Part shown: piece after piece, positions 26,507 through 34,347 of the stretch | Layout of the letters: every line of letters begins with the position of its first letter | Position numbering within the stretch: the stretch's first letter is position 1 | Origin: Planctomycetota bacterium | Lineage (GTDB): Bacteria; Planctomycetota; B15-G4 | Reading direction: 5' to 3' | Length of the DNA: 43,738 bases | NCBI GenBank assembly: GCA_029259725.1 | Contig: JAJDER010000057.1 | Location: 1 to 43,738, forward strand | The notes under the pieces: generated by a model | Database searches by the model: none | Told to the model about the DNA's origin: nothing | What the model saw: only the letters and a program-made list of their open reading frames with translations | Translations under genes and position numbers: made by a program

Positions 26507-28131
26507 CCATCGGCCCCGGTCGCGGCGCCGGTCGCGGTCTCGGTCTCGGCACCGGCCTCGGCCCGCGCTTCGGCCCACGCGGCCAGCAGGGCCTGACGTT
26601 CCACCCGCGAGGCCAGCGGGTCGAAGCCCGGTGGTGCCTCATCGCGTGCGGCGAGCCAGGCATGCGCGCGGACGCGCCCGATCGGATCGCGGTCGTCGAG
26701 CAGCACGCGGTTCTCGTCGAGCACCCCTTGCTGGAACACGACCAGGTCCGGAGCGCGATCGACGAGGTCCGAGAGCAGCCCGCGGCGGTACGCCAGCGCG
26801 CCGGTGCGCAGACCGATCACGGCGCGGCAGGCCGACGCGGCGGGGTGTTTCTCGGGGAGTGCGTCGAGCAGGCGCAGGGTGGTGCGTTCGAGCAGCCACC
26901 CCAGGGCCGCGTCGTCCTGCGGCAGGCCCTCGCTCTCGACCTGGGTGTCGAGCGCGTGGGCCAGGTCGTCGACGAGATCGTCGGGGATCGAGAGGACCAC
27001 GTCGTAGGTCAGCGAGGCGCCGCTGCGTTCGGCGAGGTTCACGAGCAGGCTACGGCGCTGACGCGGCGTCTCGAGACTCTCCACCACCGCGGCGAGACGC
27101 GCCAGGCCGAGGGCGACGGTGTCGCGGGGCGTCGGGCGCGGGGCGAGCAGCGCCAAGGCGCGGGTGGCGGCGAGGACGCCGGCGCTCTCGTCAGCGAACG
27201 GCGCGCGGCGGGCGGTGAGCCAGAGCACGGCGTCGGGGGCGTTCGGCTGGGGGCAGGGCAGCATCAACGTCCACCCGTCCGCGTCGATGTCGCTGAGGAT
27301 CGCGGTCTCGCGGCCGGCCCGGGCGGGGACCACCAGTCCGAGCGGGTCGGGCCCGTCGGCCTTCACGGTCTCCTCGGTCGGTTCGACGTCGTCGCTCTCG
27401 GTGGCCGGCTGCTCCGCGACCGTCGGGTCCTCGCCCTGCAACGCGACCTCGATCGAGCCGTCCTCGCGGGTCTGCACAGCCAGGCTCCACGTCAGGCCGA
27501 TCATGTCGGCGCCATCCGCGGCCGCGGGGGTCGCTCTCGAGTCGAGGGGCGTGCCGGGCGTGGCGCGACAGGTGAACTGTGCCGTTGCGCCTCGTGGGAG
27601 CGCCGCGTCGGCGCCGACCCGTGGGCCGTGAGTCGCGGGCTGCAGCGGGAGTGCGTCGTCGGCCTCGAGGATCCCGGGTGCCGCGCGGACGCCGCCCAGC
27701 AGCCGCGCCGCCGCCAGGAGCGCTCCGTCGCGACGCCCCCCCGGCGCGAACAGCAGGCGCGTGTGTGCGGCGAGCGGTTCGAGCGTCGTTTCGGGGCGCC
27801 GGGACAAGGGCACCACGTCGACGATGAAGCGCGACCATCCGTCCCAGGCGTGGTCGGCGGCGACGGGCGTCTCACCGGTGAGCGGGGAGCCGGCCCAGAG
27901 TTGCAGCGAGACCGTGGCGGTCGGCGCCACTGGGAGCGGCGGGGGCGAGGCCGACCAGGCGCAGCCCGTCAGCCCGGCCAACAGGAGCGCCGCGCCCCGG
28001 CCGCACCGACGCGCGACCGGGGATGCCTTGCCCACCGGCCGCAAGTCGTGGGGTCGCCCCGGACGCCCCGACCGCGGGGTGCGGCGTTCGGGGCGCGGGA
28101 CACGCTTGGCGACGTGGTCGAGCGACGGCAT
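26503..28131 (-). CDS. Uncharacterised lipoprotein
   Basis: A 542-aa predicted lipoprotein: about 38 basic residues, a hydrophobic stretch and a lipobox LTGC (in ALLLAGLTGCAW, Cys at about 58). I start at the ATG at 28131, which avoids overlapping the upstream ligase gene; the frame is open to 28353 but that part is antisense to the ligase C-terminus. The mature protein has no motif I recognise: a beta-rich first half (SRFIVDVVPLSRRPETTLEP ... SLAVQTREDGSIEVALQGED) and a helical second half (VALGLARLAAVVESL ... DLVDDLAHALDTQVE). It precedes and overlaps the AsmA-like gene by 4 bp, so a joint role in the envelope is inferred. Confidence 0.7.
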   Translation of the reverse strand: MPSLDHVAKRVPRPERRTPRSGRPGRPHDLRPVGKASPVARRCGRGAALLLAGLTGCAWSASPPPLPVAPTATVSLQLWAGSPLTGETPVAADHAWDGWSRFIVDVVPLSRRPETTLEPLAAHTRLLFAPGGRRDGALLAAARLLGGVRAAPGILEADDALPLQPATHGPRVGADAALPRGATAQFTCRATPGTPLDSRATPAAADGADMIGLTWSLAVQTREDGSIEVALQGEDPTVAEQPATESDDVEPTEETVKADGPDPLGLVVPARAGRETAILSDIDADGWTLMLPCPQPNAPDAVLWLTARRAPFADESAGVLAATRALALLAPRPTPRDTVALGLARLAAVVESLETPRQRRSLLVNLAERSGASLTYDVVLSIPDDLVDDLAHALDTQVESEGLPQDDAALGWLLERTTLRLLDALPEKHPAASACRAVIGLRTGALAYRRGLLSDLVDRAPDLVVFQQGVLDENRVLLDDRDPIGRVRAHAWLAARDEAPPGFDPLASRVERQALLAAWAEARAEAGAETETATGAATGADG

Positions 28132-28165
28132 GGGTGGGCTGCCGGGCGGGTGGGGGGCCGACAGT

Positions 28166-29782
28166 CTAGGGGCCGAAGGGCGCCAGGTGCTCGAGGCGTT
28201 GTCCGGTTCGTGCCACGCGTCGGGCGAGTTCGGGCGGTTGGCCCCCGGTGGCCTCCAGCACCGCCTCGCCGTAGTAGGCCGCGATGCGCTGTACGGCGAC
28301 GTCGGTCGGGTCGGCGTCGGCGGCATCCAGGAGCAGGCCGCAGCGCTCGACATCGATGCCCAGCACCGCGGATGTGTCGTGGAAGCGCTTCAGGAGCAGA
28401 TGGGCCTGCAGGCGTGGGACCGACGCGCCGGCGAGAGCCACGGCCAGGGCGAGGGTGGTGAGCGTCAGGACGATCGACGGGCGCTCACGACCGTGCCCGG
28501 TCCTCGGCGACGGGAGGGGCGACCAGGCGTACCCGAGAGCGGCGAACAGCGGCACGGCCGTGGTCGGCGACGTCCATGCGTCCTGGACCATGCCGAGCAC
28601 GAGGCCGGCCACGAGCAGGCCGCAGAGGCCGGCCTCGTCGGCGTCCGGGACCTCGGCAAGCCGATGTCGCAGGCGCGCGGCGGTGGCCGTGATCAGCAAC
28701 AGCGTGATGAGTCCACCGAGCCAGCCGCCCTCGACCAGGGCGAGCAGCCACTCGTTGTGCGGGTGTTCGGCGGTGGTCGCGGCGCCGCCCAGACCCGGCA
28801 GCGCCGCCTCGCCGGGTTCGCGGAAGGGGACGAAGCGTTCGGGAAAGCGGCCCAGTCCCCAGCCCAGCAGGGGCGCGTCGAGGGCCATGGCGAAGCTCCC
28901 GCGCCACAGCGCAAGACGCACGTTCATGGTCAGGTCCGTGCCGGCGACGAGCGAACCGTCGTCGGGCAGCTTGTCCGCGACGAGCACGTCGCCGCCGCCC
29001 AGGACCAGCGCGAGGACCATGGCCACGGCCAGCACGCCGACGAGCACCGGCGTGCCGACCCGCAGCGCGCGCCGACGTTGCACGGGCGCCCAGCTGCGCA
29101 GGGCCACGCCGAGCACGGTGACCATCCCCAGCATCGCTGCGAGGCGGGCACCCCGTGCGAGGGTCAGGAGCAGCGCGGTCACCACCAGCACGATCAGCGC
29201 GGCCCGGCCCAGGCGACCGGCGCGAGGCGACGGCGCGGTCTCCGCAAGCAGGTCGGCGGCCAGCATGGGCACGACCAGCGCCAGCAGTGCGCCGGCGCGG
29301 GTCGAGTTCCCCGCCAGGCCGACGATCTCCTCGGGCCCGGGCGTCAGGCTGCGCTCCCATCCGAGGGCCTGGGCCACGGCGACCAGGGCCGTGATCGCAC
29401 CGGCGATCGCGAGGACCGCCGTCAGCGCCCGCGGAGTGCGCGCCGCCGCCCGCGCCCCGAGCACCGCGGCGGCGTTGGCCACGGCGAAGAGCAGCAGGCG
29501 ATCCACCGTCGGCGCCCAGGTGAGCACTTCGGCCGCGCCCACGGCCGCCAGCGAGGTTCCGGCGACGAACAGCCGGCCGCCGGTGCTCGTGAACCAGGCG
29601 GCGACATCATCGCGCGCACCGAAGAGCATCCACGGCAGCACCACCACGGCGAGGACGAGCGCGGCCGCGGCGGTCTTGACCACGTCGGCGTCGAGCAGCC
29701 CCGGCAGGTTGACGAGGACGGCCACGGCGACCAGCATGGCCAGGCCCCACGACTCCCGCAGCATCGGCCGAAGCGCGTTCAC
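28166..29782 (-). CDS. O-antigen ligase-like membrane protein (second copy)
   Basis: A 538-aa inner-membrane protein with about 12 predicted helices and a Wzy_C-type core: MNVRLALWRGSFAMALDAPL, LGWGLGRFPERF and AEHPHNEWLLALVEGGWLGG, whose HPHNEWL matches the ligase/polymerase His motif. A short soluble tail (about 440-538) has a helical TPR-like look but no clear repeats. Substrate unknown. It differs strongly from the ligase-like protein at 14180-16261, so the two probably serve different glycans. It begins 13 bp after the ftsY stop, inside the minus-strand operon. Confidence 0.83.
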   Translation of the reverse strand: MNALRPMLRESWGLAMLVAVAVLVNLPGLLDADVVKTAAAALVLAVVVLPWMLFGARDDVAAWFTSTGGRLFVAGTSLAAVGAAEVLTWAPTVDRLLLFAVANAAAVLGARAAARTPRALTAVLAIAGAITALVAVAQALGWERSLTPGPEEIVGLAGNSTRAGALLALVVPMLAADLLAETAPSPRAGRLGRAALIVLVVTALLLTLARGARLAAMLGMVTVLGVALRSWAPVQRRRALRVGTPVLVGVLAVAMVLALVLGGGDVLVADKLPDDGSLVAGTDLTMNVRLALWRGSFAMALDAPLLGWGLGRFPERFVPFREPGEAALPGLGGAATTAEHPHNEWLLALVEGGWLGGLITLLLITATAARLRHRLAEVPDADEAGLCGLLVAGLVLGMVQDAWTSPTTAVPLFAALGYAWSPLPSPRTGHGRERPSIVLTLTTLALAVALAGASVPRLQAHLLLKRFHDTSAVLGIDVERCGLLLDAADADPTDVAVQRIAAYYGEAVLEATGGQPPELARRVARTGQRLEHLAPFGP

Positions 29783-29795
29783 GCCGGACTCCGCC

Positions 29796-30695
29796 TCAGC
29801 CGTCGAACAACGCCTCGACGAAGGCCGCCGGGGCGAAGCGCTCGAGGTCGTCGGCGCCCTCGCCGAGACCGATGAAGCGCACGGGCAAGTCGAGCTGGCG
29901 GCGGATCGACACCACGGCGCCGCCCTTCGCGGTGCCGTCGAGCTTGGTCACGACGAGTCCGGTGACGGCCACCGCCTGCTTGAACTCCCGCGCCTGGGCG
30001 ATGGCGTTCTGCCCGGTCGTGCCGTCGAGCACCAGCAGCACCTCGTGGGGCGCGCCGGGGATGCGCTTGGAGATCACGCGCCCGATCTTGACGAGCTCGG
30101 CCATCAGGTTGGTGGCCGTGTGCAGCCGGCCCGCCGTGTCGACCAGGAGCACGTCGATGTCTTCCCTCTGCGCGGCGTCCGCGGCGTCGAAGGCCAGGCC
30201 CGACGGATCCGCGCCGGTCTCGCGCTTGACGATGCGCACCTCGAGGCGATCAGCCCAGACGCCCAGTTGCTCGACGGCGGCGGCGCGGAAGGTATCGCAG
30301 GCCGCGAGCATGACGCTCCGGCCCTCGCGCTTCAGCAGCTGCGCGAGCTTGGCGATCGTGGTGGTCTTGCCCGAACCGTTCACACCCACGACGAGCACCA
30401 CGCGCGGGCCGCTGCCCACGGGTGTGTCCGCGACATCGTCGCCCAGCATGTCCACGATCTGGTCGCGCAGGAACGGCTCGACCTGCGCCGGCTCGGTGAC
30501 CTCGCCCGCCGCCCGCGCCTTGCGCAGGGCGTCCATGAGGTCGGCGGCCGCCGGTCCGAGATCGGCCGTGTAGAGCAGCTCTTCCATCTGGTCGAGCGTC
30601 GCGTCGTCGAGGGTGTCGCTGCCGAGCAGCTTGCGCATCCCGACCACGAGCGAGTCGCGCGTCTTCTTGAGTCCGCCGAAGAGTCGCTTCAGCAC
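29796..30695 (-). CDS. ftsY: Signal recognition particle receptor FtsY
   Basis: A 299-aa SRP GTPase that docks ribosome-nascent chain complexes to SecYEG. The N domain begins LKRLFGGLKKTRDSLVVGMR; the G domain has GVNGSGKTTTIAKLA (G1), DTFRAAAVEQL (insertion box), DTAGRLHT (G3), TKLDGTAKGG (G4) and GLGEGADDLERF at the end. The acidic A domain found in E. coli is absent, as in many compact FtsY proteins. The GTG at 30695 lies 4 bp after the nusB stop and gives the conserved N-terminus; an upstream ATG at 30749 overlaps nusB and adds only low-complexity residues. Confidence 0.97.
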   Translation of the reverse strand: MLKRLFGGLKKTRDSLVVGMRKLLGSDTLDDATLDQMEELLYTADLGPAAADLMDALRKARAAGEVTEPAQVEPFLRDQIVDMLGDDVADTPVGSGPRVVLVVGVNGSGKTTTIAKLAQLLKREGRSVMLAACDTFRAAAVEQLGVWADRLEVRIVKRETGADPSGLAFDAADAAQREDIDVLLVDTAGRLHTATNLMAELVKIGRVISKRIPGAPHEVLLVLDGTTGQNAIAQAREFKQAVAVTGLVVTKLDGTAKGGAVVSIRRQLDLPVRFIGLGEGADDLERFAPAAFVEALFDG

Positions 30696-30699
30696 GGCG

Positions 30700-31164
30700 T
30701 CAGTCCTCCACGGCGCCGGAGGGGGCGTCCGCGTCGTCGTCGTCCTCACCGTTGGGCAGTTGGAGGTCCTTGCGGATGCGGTCGAGGATCCCGTTCACGA
30801 AGGCGCCCGACTGCTTGGTGCTGAAGCGCTTGCCGAGTTCGATCGCCTCGTTGATGGCGACCTTGTTGGGGATGTCGTCGCGCGCCAGCATCTCGTACAC
30901 GGCGAGGCGCAGGATGTTGCGGTCCACCGTGGCCAGGCGCGAGAGGTCCCAGTTGTCCGCGGCCGAGGCGATCAGGGCGTCCCACTCGGCCGTGCGCTCG
31001 AGCACGCCTTCGACGAGCTGGCGCGCGAAGTCGGCGACCTCGGGGCTCACCTCGGCGTGGACCAGGGTGAACTCGTACGCGTGGCGGTCCCCGTCCTTGT
31101 GGACGTCCTGGGCGAAGAGTGCCTGGAGCGCCAACTCGCGACTGCGTGTCCGAGGACCGATCAT
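30700..31164 (-). CDS. nusB: Transcription antitermination factor NusB
   Basis: A 154-aa all-helical RNA-binding protein that forms the boxA complex with NusE (S10) for rRNA antitermination. It matches the family from RTRSRELALQALFAQDV through the signature VDRNILRLAVYEMLARDDIP, NKVAINEAIELGKRFSTKQS and GAFVNGILDRI, and ends with an Asp-rich tail. The ATG at 31164 is 16 bp after the ribH stop, the ribH-nusB order found in many bacteria. Confidence 0.96.
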   Translation of the reverse strand: MIGPRTRSRELALQALFAQDVHKDGDRHAYEFTLVHAEVSPEVADFARQLVEGVLERTAEWDALIASAADNWDLSRLATVDRNILRLAVYEMLARDDIPNKVAINEAIELGKRFSTKQSGAFVNGILDRIRKDLQLPNGEDDDDADAPSGAVED

Positions 31165-31180
31165 CGAGCGTGCTGTCCCG

Positions 31181-31660
31181 TCAGCTGCCGTAGCTGCCAC
31201 GCAGATCGTCGAGCAGGTTGGCCAGTTCGAGGGCCGTGCGCGCGGCTTCGGCACCCTTGTTCTTGGCCGCCGTGGTCGAGCGGTCGCGGGCCAGCGCCAG
31301 GGTCTCGCAGGTGAGCACGCCGATGCCGATCGGTACGCAGGTCTCCGCGGAGAGGCGCGCCAGCGCGCCGATGCTCTGCTCGCTGACGTGCTGGTAGTGG
31401 TCGGTCTCGCCCTTGATCACGGCGCCGAGACAGACGAGCGCGTCGAACTCCGCCGTGCGCGCCAGCTGGGCCGCCGCGACGGGAAGCTCCAGCGCTCCGG
31501 GAACGCGCACCACGATCGTGTTGCGCTCCTTGAGTTCGGCCTCCTTGAGCACCTCGAGCGCGCCCTCCAGCAGACCGTCCGTCACCGTCGCGTTGTACGA
31601 CGCGACGACGACCGCGATCATCAGGTTGCCGCCTGCCGCGTGGCCGCGGTGTTCGATCAT
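31181..31660 (-). CDS. ribH: 6,7-dimethyl-8-ribityllumazine synthase
   Basis: A 159-aa riboflavin-pathway enzyme that joins 5-amino-6-ribitylaminouracil with 3,4-dihydroxybutanone phosphate. Family segments are VVVASYNATVTDGLLEGALE, VRVPGALELPVAAAQLA, CLGAVIKGETDHYQHVS (catalytic His at residue 88), and PIGIGVLTCETLALARDR, ending NKGAEAARTALELANL. The first ATG at 31660 gives a 13-residue leader; an internal ATG lies at residue 14. First gene of the minus-strand operon; its upstream region (31661-31717) is shared with modA. Confidence 0.96.
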   Translation of the reverse strand: MIEHRGHAAGGNLMIAVVVASYNATVTDGLLEGALEVLKEAELKERNTIVVRVPGALELPVAAAQLARTAEFDALVCLGAVIKGETDHYQHVSEQSIGALARLSAETCVPIGIGVLTCETLALARDRSTTAAKNKGAEAARTALELANLLDDLRGSYGS

Positions 31661-31717
31661 GCTGGGTCTTCCGGGGGGACGAGCCCCGGATCGTACGTTT
31701 CGCTATCGTCAGCCGCC

Positions 31718-32542
31718 ATGAGAGAAGCGGACAGCCGCCAACGGGCCCGGGTGCCTGGCAGGCCGCCCTCTCGTGGCCCCGGGTCGTCCTCGGGAACGCC
31801 CGTGCGCGCCGGCGCAACCGCCGTCCTGCTGCTGCTGCTGGCATGCGGTTCCTCGGTCTCCGAACCGGTCTCCGAGCGCCATCCGCTGCGCGTGTTCGCG
31901 GCGGCGAGTCTGGCCGACGTGCTCGAGGAGCTGGCCACCGACCGCGGGGAGCTCCCGCCGTTCGAGGTGCACCTGGCCGGCTCCGAGGTGCTGCTGCGAC
32001 AGGTCGCGGCCGGCGCGCCGGCGGACGTCCTGCTCCTGGCTCGCCCACTGGTCGCGGCGGAGCTTCCCGAGGGGGCCGAGGTCCGCGTCCTCGCGGGGAC
32101 CGCCCTGGTGGTCGCCGGTCCGGCGCTCCCCGCAGCCGGTGCCGCGCGCCCGGCGCCCCGCACGCCGGCGGAGTTGCGCGGCTGCCGTCTGGCCGTGGCC
32201 GATCCGGATCTCGCTCCGGCGGGCGCCTACGCGGAGGCCGCCCTGGCCGCCGCGGGCCTGCTCGACGCCGTCGCCGACACGCGCGTCGTGGCCGCCCACG
32301 TGCGGGACGCGTGTCGGTGGGTCGCCCTGGGCGAGGCCGACGCCGTGATCTGCTACCGCGTGGATGTCCGCGCGCTCGACGCGCTGGTCGAGCTGTTCGC
32401 GTTTCCCGACGTCGAGGTGCGCTACGGGGCCGCGCTCACGGCGTCGCCCCCGCGCCGGGAGTCGGCGCGGCGGTGGCTGGAGGGCCTGGCCGCGCGGCCG
32501 GAACTGCTCGAGGCCCATGGCCTGATCGTGGTGGCGCCGTGA
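31718..32542 (+). CDS. modA: Molybdate ABC transporter substrate-binding lipoprotein
   Basis: A 274-aa periplasmic binding lipoprotein. After a basic leader, TAVLLLLLACGSS provides a lipobox. The mature part begins RVFAAASLADVLEEL, the usual ModA opening, then AGSEVLLRQVAAGAPADVLL and LAVADPDLAPAGAYAEAAL, ending near GEADAVICYRVDVRA, where ModA proteins read GEADAGIVY. These motifs bind molybdate or tungstate. Its stop overlaps the modB GTG by 4 bp. Oxyanion preference cannot be settled from sequence. Confidence 0.88.
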   Translation: MREADSRQRARVPGRPPSRGPGSSSGTPVRAGATAVLLLLLACGSSVSEPVSERHPLRVFAAASLADVLEELATDRGELPPFEVHLAGSEVLLRQVAAGAPADVLLLARPLVAAELPEGAEVRVLAGTALVVAGPALPAAGAARPAPRTPAELRGCRLAVADPDLAPAGAYAEAALAAAGLLDAVADTRVVAAHVRDACRWVALGEADAVICYRVDVRALDALVELFAFPDVEVRYGAALTASPPRRESARRWLEGLAARPELLEAHGLIVVAP

Positions 32543-33264
32543 GCGTCGCGCTGCCGCTGTCGGTGCTCGCGCCCCCAGGCGACTCCCTGGCGTCCGCCGT
32601 GTTGACCACGCTGGGGATCTCGGCCGCGGCGGTGCTCGCCAGCCTGCCGTTCGGTCTCGCGCTGGCCTGGTTCCTCGCGCGCCGCCGCTTCCCGGGCAAG
32701 GCGTTGGTCGAGACCCTGGTGGCGACGCCCCTGGTGCTCCCGCCGGTCGTGACCGGCGTGCTGCTGCTGCTGGTGCTCGGCCGGAGCACGGCGTTCGGGG
32801 GCTGGCTCACCTCGACCTTCGGAATCGACATCGTCTTCACGCCCACGGCCGCCGTGCTGGCCGCGGCGATCGTCGCCTTTCCACTGCTCGTGCGCACGGC
32901 ACGCGTGGCGTTCGAAGGCGTGGACCGGGAGCTGGAACAGGCGGCGCGGTCGATGGGCGCGTCCCCCGTGCGCGTCTGGTCCACCGTCACGTTGCCCCTC
33001 GCGCGCCGCGGCGTGACGGCGGCCGTGGTGCTGGCCTTCGCGCGAGCCGTGGGTGAGTTCGGTGCCACCCTGGTGGTGGCGGGGACGCTGCCGGGCGGCC
33101 GGCGCACGCTCAGTGTGGAGGTCTGGCAGCGGCTTCAATCGGGCGACCCCGGGCGTGCCGTCCCCTTCGTCGTGGCCTCGGTGCTGCTGGCGTTCGCGGC
33201 CGTGGGCTGGGGCGAATGGCTGGCCCGGCCGCGACGGCAGCACGACGGGCGCCGCCGCCCGTGA
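32539..33264 (+). CDS. modB: Molybdate ABC transporter permease
   Basis: A 241-aa inner-membrane permease with five to six helices. It contains LVATPLVLPPVVTGVLLLLV and the EAA-loop-like RELEQAARSMGASPVRVWST, LPLARRGVTAAVVLAFARAV then GEFGATLVVAGTLPG, all characteristic of ModB. It couples to ModC through that loop. The GTG overlaps modA's stop and the gene's own stop overlaps the next GTG. Confidence 0.93.
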   Translation: MSVALPLSVLAPPGDSLASAVLTTLGISAAAVLASLPFGLALAWFLARRRFPGKALVETLVATPLVLPPVVTGVLLLLVLGRSTAFGGWLTSTFGIDIVFTPTAAVLAAAIVAFPLLVRTARVAFEGVDRELEQAARSMGASPVRVWSTVTLPLARRGVTAAVVLAFARAVGEFGATLVVAGTLPGGRRTLSVEVWQRLQSGDPGRAVPFVVASVLLAFAAVGWGEWLARPRRQHDGRRRP

Positions 33265-34328
33265 ACGACGCCGTGCTCACCGCCCGCGTGACCGTGCCCG
33301 GTCGCCTGCACGTCGACCTGTCCGTGGGCGCCGGGTGCACCGCGATCGTGGGGGCGTCCGGGGCGGGCAAGTCGACGCTGTTGCACGTGGTCGCCGGCCT
33401 GCTGGACGCGCCGGGCGCGACCGTCCGCTTCGGTGACCGGACCTGGCAGGACGACCGGACGGCCGTGCCGCCCGAGCGGCGCGGGATCGGTCTGCAGTTC
33501 CAGGACTCGCGACTCTTCCCGCACCTCACCGTGCGCGGCAACCTGGACTACCCCAGGCGCCACGGGACCGGACGCGCGGCGGAGTTGCCGGATCCGCTGG
33601 ACTGCGCGCGGGCCCTGGGGCTCGACGGACTCCTGGACCGGCCGGCGACCGCCCTGTCCGGCGGGGAGACGCGTCGGGTGGCCCTGGCGCGGGCCCTGGC
33701 CGCGGCGCGTACGCTGCTCCTGCTCGATGAACCCCTGGGCGGTCTCGATCAGGGCACGCGCGAACGCATCCTGCCCTGGCTGCGCCGATGTCTCGCGCAG
33801 GCTCGCGTTCCCTGCCTGCTGGTCACGCACTCCCTGGCCGAGGCGGCGTTCCTGGCGCGGGATGTGATCGTGCTCGACGAGGGTGGCGTCGTCGCGCACG
33901 GGGATCCGATGACCGTGTTGCCGATGCGCGCGGCGGTCTCGTCCCTGCGCGACGAGGACACCGAGAACCTGCTGCCCGGTCGCGTCGGGCGGGACGGGCG
34001 TTCCGTGCAGGTCGGCGGCGTGCACTTCTCGGTCGCTGCCCATGATCTCCCGGCGGGGGCCGACGTGATCCTGCGCCTCGCCGCCGGCGACGTGCTCATC
34101 GGCCTCTCGCGGCACGGCGACCTCTCGGCGCGCAACATGGTCGACGGCATCGTCGCCGCCCTGCACCCGGTGCCGGATGGCGTGCTGGCCGCCGTGGACC
34201 TCGGGGCGGACGTGGTCGTGCTGGTCTCGTTGACCGAGGGCGCCGTGGACGCGCTGGGCCTGAAGCCGGGCCGCGCGGTCGTGCTCTACGTGAAGACCAC
34301 GGCCCTGCGACTGTCCACCGCGGTCTGA
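33261..34328 (+). CDS. modC: Molybdate ABC transporter ATPase
   Basis: A 355-aa ABC ATPase. Walker A GASGAGKST, Q-loop FQDSRLFPHLTVRGNL, signature LSGGETRR, Walker B LLLLDEPLGGLD and switch His in LLVTHSLAEA are all intact. After about residue 230 come the small ligand/regulatory TOBE-Mop domains (VGGVHFSVAAHD ... LSARNMVDGIVAAL ... LKPGRAVVLYVKTTALRL), which bind molybdate and mark ModC. It ends 19 bp from the convergent GH2-like gene. Confidence 0.95.
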   Translation: MNDAVLTARVTVPGRLHVDLSVGAGCTAIVGASGAGKSTLLHVVAGLLDAPGATVRFGDRTWQDDRTAVPPERRGIGLQFQDSRLFPHLTVRGNLDYPRRHGTGRAAELPDPLDCARALGLDGLLDRPATALSGGETRRVALARALAAARTLLLLDEPLGGLDQGTRERILPWLRRCLAQARVPCLLVTHSLAEAAFLARDVIVLDEGGVVAHGDPMTVLPMRAAVSSLRDEDTENLLPGRVGRDGRSVQVGGVHFSVAAHDLPAGADVILRLAAGDVLIGLSRHGDLSARNMVDGIVAALHPVPDGVLAAVDLGADVVVLVSLTEGAVDALGLKPGRAVVLYVKTTALRLSTAV

Positions 34329-34347
34329 GCGGCGGCGTCGGTCGTCG

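Noticed and set aside
28132..28353. Upstream extension of the lipoprotein frame
   Set aside because: It overlaps the end of the ligase-like gene and carries no conserved or signal sequence; the ATG at 28131 gives a normal lipoprotein signal.
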